Positions 34,026 to 44,696 of a stretch of 64,000 nucleotides of DNA are shown here, in pieces. Each line of letters begins with the position of its first letter. Position 1 is the stretch's first letter. The stretch is from assembly GCF_009827455.1 (NCBI RefSeq), contig NZ_WTYZ01000001.1:2613001-2677000 (forward strand), written 5' to 3'. The notes beneath the pieces were generated by a model. The model made no database searches. It was not told the DNA's origin and saw only the letters and a program-made list of their open reading frames with translations. Made by a program: the position numbers and the translations under genes. Source of the DNA: Pontixanthobacter aestiaquae. Lineage in GTDB: Bacteria > Pseudomonadota > Alphaproteobacteria > Sphingomonadales > Sphingomonadaceae.

Positions 34026-35553
34026 AATGAGCCTTCGCTTCGTAGAGCGTTTCGAGTTCGATAGTCGCGATGCCCTGCTCTGCGGCAAAAGCTTCGGTGT
34101 TCTTGCGCGCCTTGCCGCGGACGAAAAACGGTATTTTCTTTAGCTCGCGCTGCGCGTCCTCGCTCCACGCAGCTTCGGTGTCGTTGGCCGGCTCGGTGAT
34201 TGGCTCGGGTGCTGGCGCAGAATGGCCGGAGCCGAGGTGCGATGGTACCGCGCCGTCGTTAAACTCAAAATCGTCACGGAACATCGTGAGCAAGTGCTCT
34301 TCCAGCCCCATTACAAGTGGGTGGACCCACTCGTCGAACAGCACGTTCGCGCCTTCAAAGCCCATATGCGGCGAGTACCGCGCGGGGAAATCCTGCACAT
34401 GGACCGGCGATGAAATGACCGAACAACCAATGCCAAAGCGTTTGGCGATATGGCGTTCCATCTGCGTGCCAAGAACCAGTTCGGGCTGTGCTTCCTCGAT
34501 AGCTTTCTCGACCGCAAGATGGTCGTCAGTGATGAGCGGTTCAACGCCATATTTCTTGGCAGCCGCTCGGACATCGCGGGCGTATTCGCGGTTGTAGCAG
34601 CCCAGCCCGACGACTTCGAAACCCATTTCTTCATGCGCGACGCGGGCCGCCGCGACGGCATGGGTGCCATCGCCAAAGATAAAGACGCGTTTACCGGTGA
34701 GATAATTGGAATCCACCGAGCGGCTCCACCAGGCTAGGCGCGAAAGGCCTTCTTGGAGCATCGGTTCGGGATCGACACCGGCAACTTCAGCAACTTCTCG
34801 GACAAAGTCCTGCGTCGCGCCGACACCGATGGGCACGGTGCGGATCGCCTGCTGACCGAATTCGCGCTTGAGATAATCCGCTGCGAGATCGCCCGTTTCC
34901 GGATACATCACGATGTTGAAATCCGCTTCGCCCAGTTTTGCGATATCTGATGCGCCTGCACCGAGCGGCGCGACGACATTCACGCCAACGCCCAGTTTGG
35001 CGAGCAAGCTCGTCACTTCGACAATGTCGTCGCGGTGACGGAAGCCCAATGCGGTCGGACCGAGAAGGTTCGCCAGCGGGCGACGCCCCTCCAGATCGCT
35101 TGCCGTGCGGCTCTTGTCGGACAGAGTGCGAACAATCTGATAGAATGTCTCGGCCGCGCCCCAATGTTCTTTGCGCTGATAGCTGGGGAGTTCGAGTGGA
35201 ATCACCGGAATGGGCAAGCCCATCTTTTCGACGAGCCCAGCCGGATCATCTTGGATGAGTTCGGCAGTACATGATGCACCGACCAGCATAGCGTCGGGCT
35301 TAAAGCGCTCGATCAATTCCTGCGCGGCGTCCTGGAATAGCTGAGACGTATCCTTACCCAGATCGCGCGCCTGGAAAGTGGTGTACGTAACTGGCGGGCG
35401 CTGGTCACGCCGCTCAATCATCGTGAACAACAAATCGGCGTAAGTGTCACCCTGCGGCGAATGCAGAAGATAATGGATGCCCTTCATTCCCGTTGCGACG
35501 CGCATTGCGCCCACATGCGGCGGGCCTTCATATGTCCAGACGGATAGCTGCAT
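34015..35553 (-). CDS. bchB: Light-independent protochlorophyllide reductase subunit B
   Basis: A 512-residue catalytic subunit of dark-operative protochlorophyllide reductase. The N-terminus [20 protein letters not shown] and [19 protein letters not shown] are typical. Asp36 in QGDTYAD is the unusual oxygen ligand of the NB-cluster in studied enzymes. The start at 35553 follows GGAGG in the end of bchN. The C-terminal domain ([18 protein letters not shown]) is the part that contacts BchL-bound substrate. It overlaps bchH by 11 bases. Confidence 0.97.
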
Positions 35554-35555
35554 TT

Positions 35556-37393
<1,838 letters not shown>

Positions 37394-37406
37394 CTTATAT
37401 ACGGGG

Positions 37407-37464
37407 AGGCTAGGACCTGTCAGAGCAAAGTGTCAAGTTTTTTGGACATCAAAAAAAGTTGACA
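37407..37464. promoter_or_regulatory. PpsR site and promoter between bchF and ppaA
   Basis: A perfect TGT-N12-ACA palindrome, the PpsR/CrtJ consensus, spans 37431-37448 (TGTCAAGTTTTTTGGACA). On the minus strand its first half reads TTGACA, a consensus -35, with a TAGCCT hexamer 18 bases on at 37407-37412. This predicts a start point about 6-7 bases before the bchF GTG. On the plus strand a second TTGACA lies at 37459-37464, which could serve ppaA. One bound PpsR tetramer could control both directions. Confidence 0.75.
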
Positions 37465-37582
37465 CTCGTAAATTGCAAAAGCGATTGATTTCGCATAGCT
37501 TGCGAGTCGCGCGAGGCAGAATACTGCCCGCATGGCCGACGTTATGCCACGCCGACCAGACTTCTTAAGGGAGAGTCTGAAT

Positions 37583-38545
37583 ATGGCTTCAGATTTCGGA
37601 TTATCAGTACTTCGGTCGAGGTTCGATGAGTGGCGTCAGGGCCGCAAGGACGATGACACTCAACTGGATGGGCTGATCTCAGAAGATAAAGCGCGTGATA
37701 AAAGGCTCCCATGCTCAATCATTGATGATCCGCGCGGTTCCGCTAATTTGTCCCTGTTGCTTGAAAATGTCGTAATCCCGAAACTGATAGCAGATCGCGG
37801 CAATCCAAATATTCGCCTGAGCAAACAAGGCTTAGCCGAAACTGTTGGCAGCAATCGCAAACGCCCGATTAATCGGCACGATGTCGTCACATTTACTGGG
37901 CTAACTCTCACAGGCGATGCAAGCGCGCTGCTCGATTTCATCGACAATTGCCTCGCAACGGGTAGTTCGGTCGAGTCAATTTATGTCGATTTGCTGGCCC
38001 CCTCTGCACGGAGACTGGGCGAGTTCTGGGAAGATGACTCGGAAGATTTCGTGGACGTCACAATGGGACTTTGGCGGATACAGGAGGTCTTACGGGAATT
38101 GGCTTTGCGTGTCCCCCCGCCTGCAGTGGCGGGCCAAGGATCGCGCTCTGCGTTGTTCTCTACAATGCCAGGCGAACAGCACAGTCTGGGCACTCTTATG
38201 GTCGCCGAATGTTTCTTGCGCGCTGGCTGGGACGCTGACGTCTTGATCGAACCGTCGCAGTCCGAACTGACTGCCAAGTTTGCCAACAGGCATTACGATC
38301 TGGTTGGATTGACGCTCAGTAACGACTACCCTAGTGGACAGCTCGCCGGCCTGATCTCGACGATCAGGGGTGTATCAAGAAACTCGGGAATTTACGTTAT
38401 GATCGGCGGCCGTCTCGTCAACGAGAATCCGGATTTGGCCGGGCTATGTGGTGCAGATGCGACCGCCGTTGACGCGCCATCTGCAATTGAAGTTGCCAAC
38501 GCGCTCGTCCCACTGCTGACTTCCCGTCCACAGCAACTGACATAA
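37583..38545 (+). CDS. ppaA: PpaA/AerR-type regulator with B12-binding domain
   Basis: A 320-residue protein. I chose the ATG at 37583 because GGGAGAG precedes it. The C-terminal half is a cobalamin-binding domain: LFSTMPGEQHSLGTLMV with a His (about residue 200) in the ExHxxG context, followed by GLTLSNDYPSGQ and YVMIGGRLVNENP. AerR/PpaA proteins bind B12 and modulate PpsR/CrtJ repression of photosynthesis genes. The gene is directly upstream of ppsR (14 bases) and divergent from the bchF operon, the standard arrangement. Confidence 0.92.
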   Translation: MASDFGLSVLRSRFDEWRQGRKDDDTQLDGLISEDKARDKRLPCSIIDDPRGSANLSLLLENVVIPKLIADRGNPNIRLSKQGLAETVGSNRKRPINRHDVVTFTGLTLTGDASALLDFIDNCLATGSSVESIYVDLLAPSARRLGEFWEDDSEDFVDVTMGLWRIQEVLRELALRVPPPAVAGQGSRSALFSTMPGEQHSLGTLMVAECFLRAGWDADVLIEPSQSELTAKFANRHYDLVGLTLSNDYPSGQLAGLISTIRGVSRNSGIYVMIGGRLVNENPDLAGLCGADATAVDAPSAIEVANALVPLLTSRPQQLT

Positions 38546-38559
38546 GGTCTGCAGCAACG

Positions 38560-39972
38560 ATGGACCAGCCCACATCCGAGAACCCACGGATACCCTTTAA
38601 TGATGCCGAAGCGATGTTCGCAGGCTTCAGCAAAGATGATTTTATCGAGCTCGCCTATTGCGCTGGCGATTTTATGCTTGCGATTGATGAAAGCAGTATC
38701 GTCCGCGATGTTGCGATTAACACCAAAGAGTATGCGCTTGCGAATGAATGGATTGGCAAGAAATTTGTCGATATCGTAACCGTCGAAAGTAAGCCGAAAA
38801 TCGAACGGATGCTCGACACACGCCAAGGTATCGACGCCACTTGGCGGCAGGTCAATCACCGCCATGATGGTGACGATATTCCAATCAAATATCGCGCGAT
38901 TAGACCAGCTGATGGGCCTTGGACCATCGCTGTCGGGCGTGACATGCGCGTTGTGTCGGCGCTGCAGCAGCGCTTGTTGAAAACGCAGCAATCGATGGAG
39001 CGCGACTATCTGAATTTGCGTCAGACCGAAACGCGCTATCGGCTGTTGTTCGACAACATTTCATATCCTGTGGTTATCGTTGACGCTGATAACCTGCAAA
39101 TCCAGCAGGCCAATCGCGCGCTGCATGCATTAATCAGTGCATCGCCGGGAAGCTTGGACGGGAAAGCCCTGACCAGCCTTGTCGATGACGGTTCGAGAGA
39201 TTCTCTGGTTGCGCACATAGGAGCCGCATCCGTCAGCAATACAACCGAAGCAGTTGATGTTGTGCTTTCCGGACAGGCAGAACCAGTGCGGTTATCGATG
39301 TCGGCGTTCCGTCAGGCTGGGAAGCCATATTGGCTGATCAATATCGACGATGGCGAGCACAACGTGCCCAGCAATCAATCGGACCGTTACATTCTTGATG
39401 CAGTCGAGAAAATGCCGGACGCGTTTGTGCTGGCCAATGCCAATCAAGAAATCATCGTTGCCAACCGCGCGTTTGCTGAGCTGGTACAAGTGGGCTCTGT
39501 GGAGCAATTGGTCGGAGTTTCACTGAACCAATTTATCGGACGCCCTGATGTCGATCTGAACCTTTTGCGTAAACAGCTCAAAGACCACGAGAATGTTCGG
39601 AATTTCAGCTCTGTGGTCAACGATCTGAACGGAAGCGAAGAACCGGTCGAGATATCGGCAATCATGATCGAGCGTGACCAGCCTCTATTTGGCTATTCAG
39701 TTCGCACTATAGGCCGGCGTGAACGCGACCTTCCAACCCCGGGCGAAGAACTCCGCTCTGTCGATCAGCTGACCGAGTTGGTCGGGCGCAAACCGCTCAA
39801 GGAAATCGTTCGCGAGAGCAGCGATCTGATCGAACGGATGTGTATTGAAGCGGCGCTGATCCACACGTCTGACAACCGCGCTTCAGCAGCGGAGATTTTG
39901 GGCCTGAGCCGCCAGAGCCTGTACTCGAAATTACACCGGCACGGACTGGGTAATTTGCGGGATAAAAACTAG
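38560..39972 (+). CDS. ppsR: PpsR/CrtJ transcriptional repressor of photosynthesis genes
   Basis: A 470-residue regulator with an N-terminal domain, two or three PAS domains (YRLLFDNISYPVVIVDADN, about 155-175; MPDAFVLANANQEIIVANRAF, about 285-305) and a Fis-type helix-turn-helix at the C-terminus (NRASAAEILGLSRQSLYSKL). It represses bch, crt and puf genes at TGT-N12-ACA sites, which are present in this window. The HTH cysteine is kept (Cys428), but the PAS-linked cysteine that forms the redox disulfide in Rhodobacter is absent; the only other cysteine is Cys34. Confidence 0.95.
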   Translation: MDQPTSENPRIPFNDAEAMFAGFSKDDFIELAYCAGDFMLAIDESSIVRDVAINTKEYALANEWIGKKFVDIVTVESKPKIERMLDTRQGIDATWRQVNHRHDGDDIPIKYRAIRPADGPWTIAVGRDMRVVSALQQRLLKTQQSMERDYLNLRQTETRYRLLFDNISYPVVIVDADNLQIQQANRALHALISASPGSLDGKALTSLVDDGSRDSLVAHIGAASVSNTTEAVDVVLSGQAEPVRLSMSAFRQAGKPYWLINIDDGEHNVPSNQSDRYILDAVEKMPDAFVLANANQEIIVANRAFAELVQVGSVEQLVGVSLNQFIGRPDVDLNLLRKQLKDHENVRNFSSVVNDLNGSEEPVEISAIMIERDQPLFGYSVRTIGRRERDLPTPGEELRSVDQLTELVGRKPLKEIVRESSDLIERMCIEAALIHTSDNRASAAEILGLSRQSLYSKLHRHGLGNLRDKN

Positions 39973-40005
39973 CGGAAGCCGTATAGAAATCTTACCCAAT
40001 AGAAC

Positions 40006-40052
40006 TGTCCAAAACATTTGACACTTGGGGGGATGAGGCATAGCCTCTGCCC
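40006..40052 (+). promoter_or_regulatory. PpsR site and promoter of bchG
   Basis: A perfect TGT-N12-ACA palindrome (TGTCCAAAACATTTGACA) spans 40006-40023. Its right half forms the -35 hexamer TTGACA (40018-40023), followed after exactly 17 bases by TAGCCT (40041-40046) as the likely -10. The predicted start point falls at or next to the bchG ATG at 40053, so the transcript would be leaderless. No Shine-Dalgarno sequence is present in the usual place. Confidence 0.75.
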
Positions 40053-40955
40053 ATGACAGACTCGTCAATTCCAGCAACGTCTCCGCGCATTCCCGCGCTG
40101 AAGGATATTGTCGAACTGACGAAGCCTGTAACATGGTTCCCGCCCATGTGGGCCTTCATGTGCGGCGTAGTGTCGTCGGGTGTTTCAATTGCCGATAACT
40201 GGACCTTTCTGCTTGCAGGAATTCTCCTGACTGGACCGATCGTGTGCGGCACGAGCCAAGTCATCAACGATTGGTGTGATCGCGAGGTCGACGCCATTAA
40301 TGAACCCGACCGCCCTATTCCCTCCGGCCGTACACCGGGGCGTTGGGGCGTTTGGATTGCGCTGACTGGTACCGGCATATCCTTGGTGGTCGGAGCCTTA
40401 CTCGGCACTTGGGTATTTATCGCCACCTGCGTCGCGCTGTTCTTCGGCTGGGCGTACAGCTCGCCGCCTTTGCGTTTAAAGCGTAGTGGATGGTGGGGGC
40501 CCGCTGCGTGCGCCCTGAGCTATGAGGGTCTTTCATGGTTTACTGGCGCCACCGTGATGCTGGGCGCCGTGCCCGGAACAGATCTACTCGCGGTGCTATT
40601 GCTGTATAGTCTGGGCGCGCACGGCATCATGACTCTCAATGATTTCAAAGCGGTCGAAGGTGATACCGCTACCGGTCTGCGATCGCTTCCCGTCATAATG
40701 GGTGTGCGCAACGCGGCGCTGACGGCCTGCGCGGTGATGGCCCTGTCGCAAGTTGCGGTGATCGCGCTGCTTATCCAACAGCAACTCGCTCTGTCTGCGG
40801 CAATCGTTTCGGTTTTGCTGTTCATACAAGTCGCTTGCATGGTCCGGTTAATACGCGATCCGAAACAATATGCGCCTTGGTACAACGCCACCGGCGTCTT
40901 GCTTTATGTGCTGGGCATGCTTGCCTCTGCATTGGGGTTGGGAGGCTATTTGTGA
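40053..40955 (+). CDS. bchG: Bacteriochlorophyll synthase
   Basis: A 300-residue UbiA-type prenyltransferase with about nine membrane helices. It joins geranylgeranyl or phytyl diphosphate to bacteriochlorophyllide a. The first aspartate-rich motif is NDWCDREVDAINEPDRPIPS (about 72-91) and the second is LNDFKAVEGD (about 193-202). The ATG at 40053 lacks an upstream ribosome-binding site and a promoter with a PpsR site sits right before it. The stop overlaps the following gene by 4 bases (GTGA). Confidence 0.96.
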   Translation: MTDSSIPATSPRIPALKDIVELTKPVTWFPPMWAFMCGVVSSGVSIADNWTFLLAGILLTGPIVCGTSQVINDWCDREVDAINEPDRPIPSGRTPGRWGVWIALTGTGISLVVGALLGTWVFIATCVALFFGWAYSSPPLRLKRSGWWGPAACALSYEGLSWFTGATVMLGAVPGTDLLAVLLLYSLGAHGIMTLNDFKAVEGDTATGLRSLPVIMGVRNAALTACAVMALSQVAVIALLIQQQLALSAAIVSVLLFIQVACMVRLIRDPKQYAPWYNATGVLLYVLGMLASALGLGGYL

Positions 40956-42295
40956 CAGCACTTTCACGGCGATCGGACATTAGCCAAGAGGGCTTGGGGT
41001 GGTTCGGCATAATTCGCGTCGGCACAGTTCAGGCCGCAATCGGCGCTATGGTCATGCTCGCGACATCGCTGCTAAACCGCGTGATGGTAGTGGAGTATTC
41101 GGTCGCTGCAGCCGTCCCGGCCGCACTCGTGGCTTGGCATTATGCGGTGCAGCTCACGCGCCCCTTATGGGGCCACAAGTCGGACCAATCGCGCAGCCGC
41201 ACCCCTTGGATCGTCGGCGGTATGTGCATCCTTGCCTTCGGGTCGGTACTGGCTGTTGACGCGACAATCTGGATGGCAAAGCCAGACCTTGGAGCAGTGA
41301 TACTCGCTATCGCAAGCTTCACCATGATTGGTTTTGGTGTGGGCATGTCGGGCACCGCCCTTCTCGCATTACTTGCCTCGCGCGTGACGGCAGAGCGCAA
41401 GCCCGCCGCCGCTGCAATCAGTTGGACGATGATGATCGCGGGAATTGTGATCGCAGCGGGCTTATCCGGCGCATTCCTCGATCCATTTAGCGAGCCGCGC
41501 TTGGCCATTGTGACTAGCATAGTCGTGCTTGTTGCGTTTTGTTTGGCAATGCTGGCACTGCGCAATCTTGAGGCAAAGAACCCTCCGATTATCCAGGCGA
41601 ACGGATCTGAAAAAACGCAAAGCTTCCCCGAAGCCTTGCGCGAGATTTGGCAAGAGAAAGAAGCGCGGCGTTTTACATTTTTCGTGTTCATTTCGATGCT
41701 CGCATACTCAATGCAGGATCTGATTATGGAGCCTTTCGCAGGTTTTCTTTTCGAAATGACACCCGGTGAATCCACGCAGCTATCCAGCCTTCAACACAGC
41801 GGGATCCTAGTCGGTATGTTGGCGTCAGGCGTAGGCGGCAGCCTTTATACAAAATGCTTTGGTCAAAACCTCAAACTATGGATCGTGATCGGCTGCGTTG
41901 GCTCTGCCGTCATGCTCGGCGGATTGTCTTTCGCAGCGACGCAGGGCGTCAGTTGGCCACTGAAAGCCAATGTGTTCGGCCTCGGCCTCGCCAATGGAAT
42001 TTTCGCGGTAGCGGCCGTGGGCGCGATGCTTGGCCTCGCCAGCAAAGGGCGTCGATCGGGAGAAGGCGCGCGCATGGGCGTGTGGGGCGCATCGCAAGCA
42101 ATTGCCTTTGGCCTAGGCGGCCTGACCGGAGCAGTGCTGGTTGATCAATTGCGCGCCTCTACCGGTCAGGACGCTACAGCATTCCAGATCGTATTCTCGA
42201 TTGAGGCATTACTGTTCGTGGCTGCGGCACTGGTCGCCACTGGCACCACGCTGATTCGGCCATCGGGCGAGCAAAAAGAGGGACTAACCGCATGA
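40952..42295 (+). CDS. PucC/BCD-family membrane protein in the bchG-bchP operon
   Basis: A 447-residue MFS protein of the bacteriochlorophyll-delivery family, about 12 helices. The start is GTG at 40952, overlapping the bchG stop. Family features are MLATSLLNRVMVVEYSV, LWGHKSDQSRSRTPWIVGG, SMQDLIMEPFAGFLFEM and GEGARMGVWGASQAIAFGLGG. A gene of this type commonly sits between bchG and bchP in purple bacteria. It probably handles bacteriochlorophyll or its lipid tail during pigment-protein assembly; the exact role is not established. It overlaps bchP by 4 bases. Confidence 0.9.
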   Translation: MTALSRRSDISQEGLGWFGIIRVGTVQAAIGAMVMLATSLLNRVMVVEYSVAAAVPAALVAWHYAVQLTRPLWGHKSDQSRSRTPWIVGGMCILAFGSVLAVDATIWMAKPDLGAVILAIASFTMIGFGVGMSGTALLALLASRVTAERKPAAAAISWTMMIAGIVIAAGLSGAFLDPFSEPRLAIVTSIVVLVAFCLAMLALRNLEAKNPPIIQANGSEKTQSFPEALREIWQEKEARRFTFFVFISMLAYSMQDLIMEPFAGFLFEMTPGESTQLSSLQHSGILVGMLASGVGGSLYTKCFGQNLKLWIVIGCVGSAVMLGGLSFAATQGVSWPLKANVFGLGLANGIFAVAAVGAMLGLASKGRRSGEGARMGVWGASQAIAFGLGGLTGAVLVDQLRASTGQDATAFQIVFSIEALLFVAAALVATGTTLIRPSGEQKEGLTA

Positions 42296-43488
42296 GCACA
42301 GAGCCAGACTTCGACGTAGTGGTCGTGGGCGGGGGTCCTTCCGGTGCAACCGCTGCACACGATCTGACAATGCAGGGTCACAAGGTTATGCTACTCGACA
42401 AAGCAGGGCGGATCAAACCATGCGGCGGCGCAGTACCTCCTCGCCTGCTTAAAGACTTCGACATTCCCGAAAGCCTGCTGGTGGCGCATGCCAAGTCGGC
42501 GCGGATTATTGCGCCCTCCAACACCAAGGTGAATATGCCCTGCGGTGATGGTTATGTCGGTATGGTTGATCGTGACCAATTTGACGAATGGCTGCGCACC
42601 CGCGCCAGCGAAGCAGGGGCAACGCGCGTAACCGGCAAATGCGAAGATGTGCTGGACCGGCCCGATGGTTTAGCGACTGTCGCCTATCGAACTGATCGCA
42701 ACGCGAAACTGACAACCGTAACCGCGCGCTGCGTGATTGGCGCTGATGGAGCGCGCTCCCGCGTTGCCCAGCAATGCATTCCCAATGGCGAGAATGTAAA
42801 ATGCGTCTTTGCCTATCACGAGATTGTGAAGGTGCCAGAAGATAATACGGCAGACTATGAGCCCGACCGCTGCGACGTCTATTATCAGGGCCATCTATCG
42901 CCCGACTTCTACGCTTGGGTTTTCCCGCATGGTAAAACTGCCAGCATCGGCCTTGGCAGTGCCAACAAGGGCTTCCCGCTGCGTGAAACCACCAAGTTAA
43001 TGCGAGAGCAAACCGGATTCTCCAAATGGGAAACCATCCGCAAGGAAGGCGCGCCCATTCCGCTGAAACCGCTCAAACGGTGGGACAATGGCCGCAATGT
43101 GCTCGTTGCAGGAGACGCCGCCGGTGTTGTCGCACCATCATCTGGCGAAGGCATTTACTATGCGATGTATGCCGGCCGGATGAGTGCCGATGCGGTCAAC
43201 CAATTCTTAGTCACCGGTAATGCCAAAGCACTGAGAGGCGCGCGCAAGGCCTTTATGAAAGCGCATGGCCGCGTGTTCTGGATTCTCGGCGTGATGCAGT
43301 ATTTCTGGTACAGCAGCGACAAACGCCGCGAACGCTTTGTGAAAATGTGCGATGATCCCGACGTCCAACGCTTGACGTGGGAAGCCTATATGAACAAGGA
43401 ATTGGTCAGGCGGGACCCGATGGCACATATTCGAATTTTCATTAAAGACACCGCGCATCTTCTTGGGCTGAGACCTGCCAAAGCATGA
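42292..43488 (+). CDS. bchP: Geranylgeranyl reductase
   Basis: A 398-residue flavoprotein that reduces the geranylgeranyl tail of bacteriochlorophyll to phytyl. The FAD-binding start is DVVVVGGGPSGATAAHDL, with VIGADGARSRVAQQC in the middle and the conserved VAGDAAGVVAPSSGEGIYYA (about 266-285). The start overlaps the preceding gene and the stop overlaps tspO, each by 4 bases (ATGA). Length is normal. The reductase works at the inner membrane surface after BchG. Confidence 0.96.
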   Translation: MSTEPDFDVVVVGGGPSGATAAHDLTMQGHKVMLLDKAGRIKPCGGAVPPRLLKDFDIPESLLVAHAKSARIIAPSNTKVNMPCGDGYVGMVDRDQFDEWLRTRASEAGATRVTGKCEDVLDRPDGLATVAYRTDRNAKLTTVTARCVIGADGARSRVAQQCIPNGENVKCVFAYHEIVKVPEDNTADYEPDRCDVYYQGHLSPDFYAWVFPHGKTASIGLGSANKGFPLRETTKLMREQTGFSKWETIRKEGAPIPLKPLKRWDNGRNVLVAGDAAGVVAPSSGEGIYYAMYAGRMSADAVNQFLVTGNAKALRGARKAFMKAHGRVFWILGVMQYFWYSSDKRRERFVKMCDDPDVQRLTWEAYMNKELVRRDPMAHIRIFIKDTAHLLGLRPAKA

Positions 43489-43967
43489 GCCGCGCTTCCC
43501 TACTTCCGATTACGATCGCCGCCCTGCTGGTGCTGGTCACTGCCTTTGTTGGTGAAACCATCACCGTTCTGGACGAATGGTATTATAGCCTGACGCAACC
43601 GAGCTGGGCCCCGCCCAGCTATATGTTCGGCATTATCTGGACAGCCGTATTCGCATTAATCGCCATTGCAGGTGTCTTTGCATGGGAGAAGGCACCCAGC
43701 CGGAGGCATACCGAAATCATGCTCGGCATGTTTGCGTTTAACGGCTTTCTGAACTTGCTTTGGAGCTTCCTGTTCTTCCGGATGCAGCGCCCCGATTGGG
43801 CGTTTTACGAGCTGATCGTTCTTTGGCTTTCGATTGCGATCTTGATCCTTTTTTGTGGCCGCTTCTCGAAAGTGGCTTCGCTACTGCTGCTACCGTATCT
43901 GATCTGGGTAACCATCGCGGGCGCACTGAATTATCAAGTCATCCAACTCAACGGCCCTTTCGGCTGA
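43485..43967 (+). CDS. tspO: TspO/MBR tryptophan-rich sensory protein
   Basis: A 160-residue five-helix membrane protein with the conserved TQPSWAPPSYMFGIIWT (about 38-54) and NGFLNLLWSFLFF (about 86-98) that line the porphyrin/ligand pocket. In Rhodobacter sphaeroides, TspO (CrtK) regulates photosynthesis gene expression in response to oxygen, possibly by exporting or degrading tetrapyrroles. Here it is translationally coupled to bchP (ATGA overlap), which supports a tetrapyrrole role. Confidence 0.94.
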   Translation: MSRASLLPITIAALLVLVTAFVGETITVLDEWYYSLTQPSWAPPSYMFGIIWTAVFALIAIAGVFAWEKAPSRRHTEIMLGMFAFNGFLNLLWSFLFFRMQRPDWAFYELIVLWLSIAILILFCGRFSKVASLLLLPYLIWVTIAGALNYQVIQLNGPFG

Positions 43968-43976
43968 GCGCAGGAG

Positions 43977-44243
43977 GTGGAGGAATTTTTCTCCAGCGGA
44001 CGCGCGGTCGATGTGGTGTTGGCCGTTCTGGTAATGGAGGCAATCTGGCTCAAATGGCGCGGCAGTGGTTGGGCGGATATTCTACCCGCGCTCGTTCCTG
44101 CTATTTTGATGATGATTGCGTTAAGGGCGGCCCTGACCGGGTTAGGCTGGATCTACATCTCGGTACCATTGATGGCCGCGTTTCCGGTTCACCTTTATGA
44201 CCTTCATCGGCGTGAAATGCTTCGCTCACGCGATCAGAATTAA
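43977..44243 (+). CDS. Small membrane protein (about 88 aa) after tspO
   Basis: An 88-codon frame 9 bases downstream of tspO. The proposed GTG at 43977 overlaps the AGGAGG sequence that would be its ribosome-binding site, so the true start may be an internal GTG about 12 codons later. The protein has two to three hydrophobic helices (VLAVLVMEAIWLKW, LVPAILMMIALRAAL, YISVPLMAAFPVHLYDLHRR). I do not recognise a family. Co-orientation and spacing suggest it is part of the bchG-tspO operon. Confidence 0.65.
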   Translation: MEEFFSSGRAVDVVLAVLVMEAIWLKWRGSGWADILPALVPAILMMIALRAALTGLGWIYISVPLMAAFPVHLYDLHRREMLRSRDQN

Positions 44244-44351
44244 CCAGCGATCCAGATTACAGGTTCGACGCCCACGCATTGTCACGAAAGTCTTTTGCTC
44301 CGGTTCGAAACCCTTGTACGCTTTGCATGAAAAGAGCCGGGAGATCATTTT

Positions 44352-44672
44352 ATGACCTATAAAGCGACCAAGGTCGTCATCATCACGGAGAAGGTGATCT
44401 TTGACGGCGTTGCCGATATAATCGAAGAAATGGGCGGCACTGGCTACACTGTCGTTGCCGCCGGCGGACGTGGTAGCCGCGGCGTTCGATCAGCAAGCGG
44501 TGCATCGATTGTCGATGCTTTTCGCAACATCAAGGTCGAGGTGATTGTTAGCGAATTGGCAATGGCAGAAAAAATCGCAGATGCCGTAGCAGAGCGGTAC
44601 TTCCAGAATTATTCGGGTATCACCTATCTGGAAGAGGTCGATATTCTGAGGCCGCACAAGTTTCACCACTAA
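44352..44672 (+). CDS. SbtB-like PII-family protein
   Basis: A 106-residue PII-like protein preceded by GGGAG. It matches the cyanobacterial carbon-sensing PII-like protein SbtB: KVVIITEKVIFDGVADIIEE, GYTVVAAGGRGSRGVRS (the nucleotide-binding T-loop region), VEVIVSELAMAEKIADAVAERYF and a C-terminal YSGITYLEEVDIL. SbtB trimers bind adenyl nucleotides including cAMP and regulate SbtA. The redox-active C-terminal Cys-containing extension found in some cyanobacterial SbtB is absent. The sbtA-like gene lies 24 bases downstream on the opposite strand. Confidence 0.88.
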   Translation: MTYKATKVVIITEKVIFDGVADIIEEMGGTGYTVVAAGGRGSRGVRSASGASIVDAFRNIKVEVIVSELAMAEKIADAVAERYFQNYSGITYLEEVDILRPHKFHH

Positions 44673-44696
44673 GGAGAGGCTTACGGCTGTTCAGCG

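Noticed and set aside
44244..44351. GGTTCGA sequences resembling a tRNA T-loop upstream of the sbtB-like gene
   Set aside because: No cloverleaf can be formed: acceptor and anticodon stems are missing.
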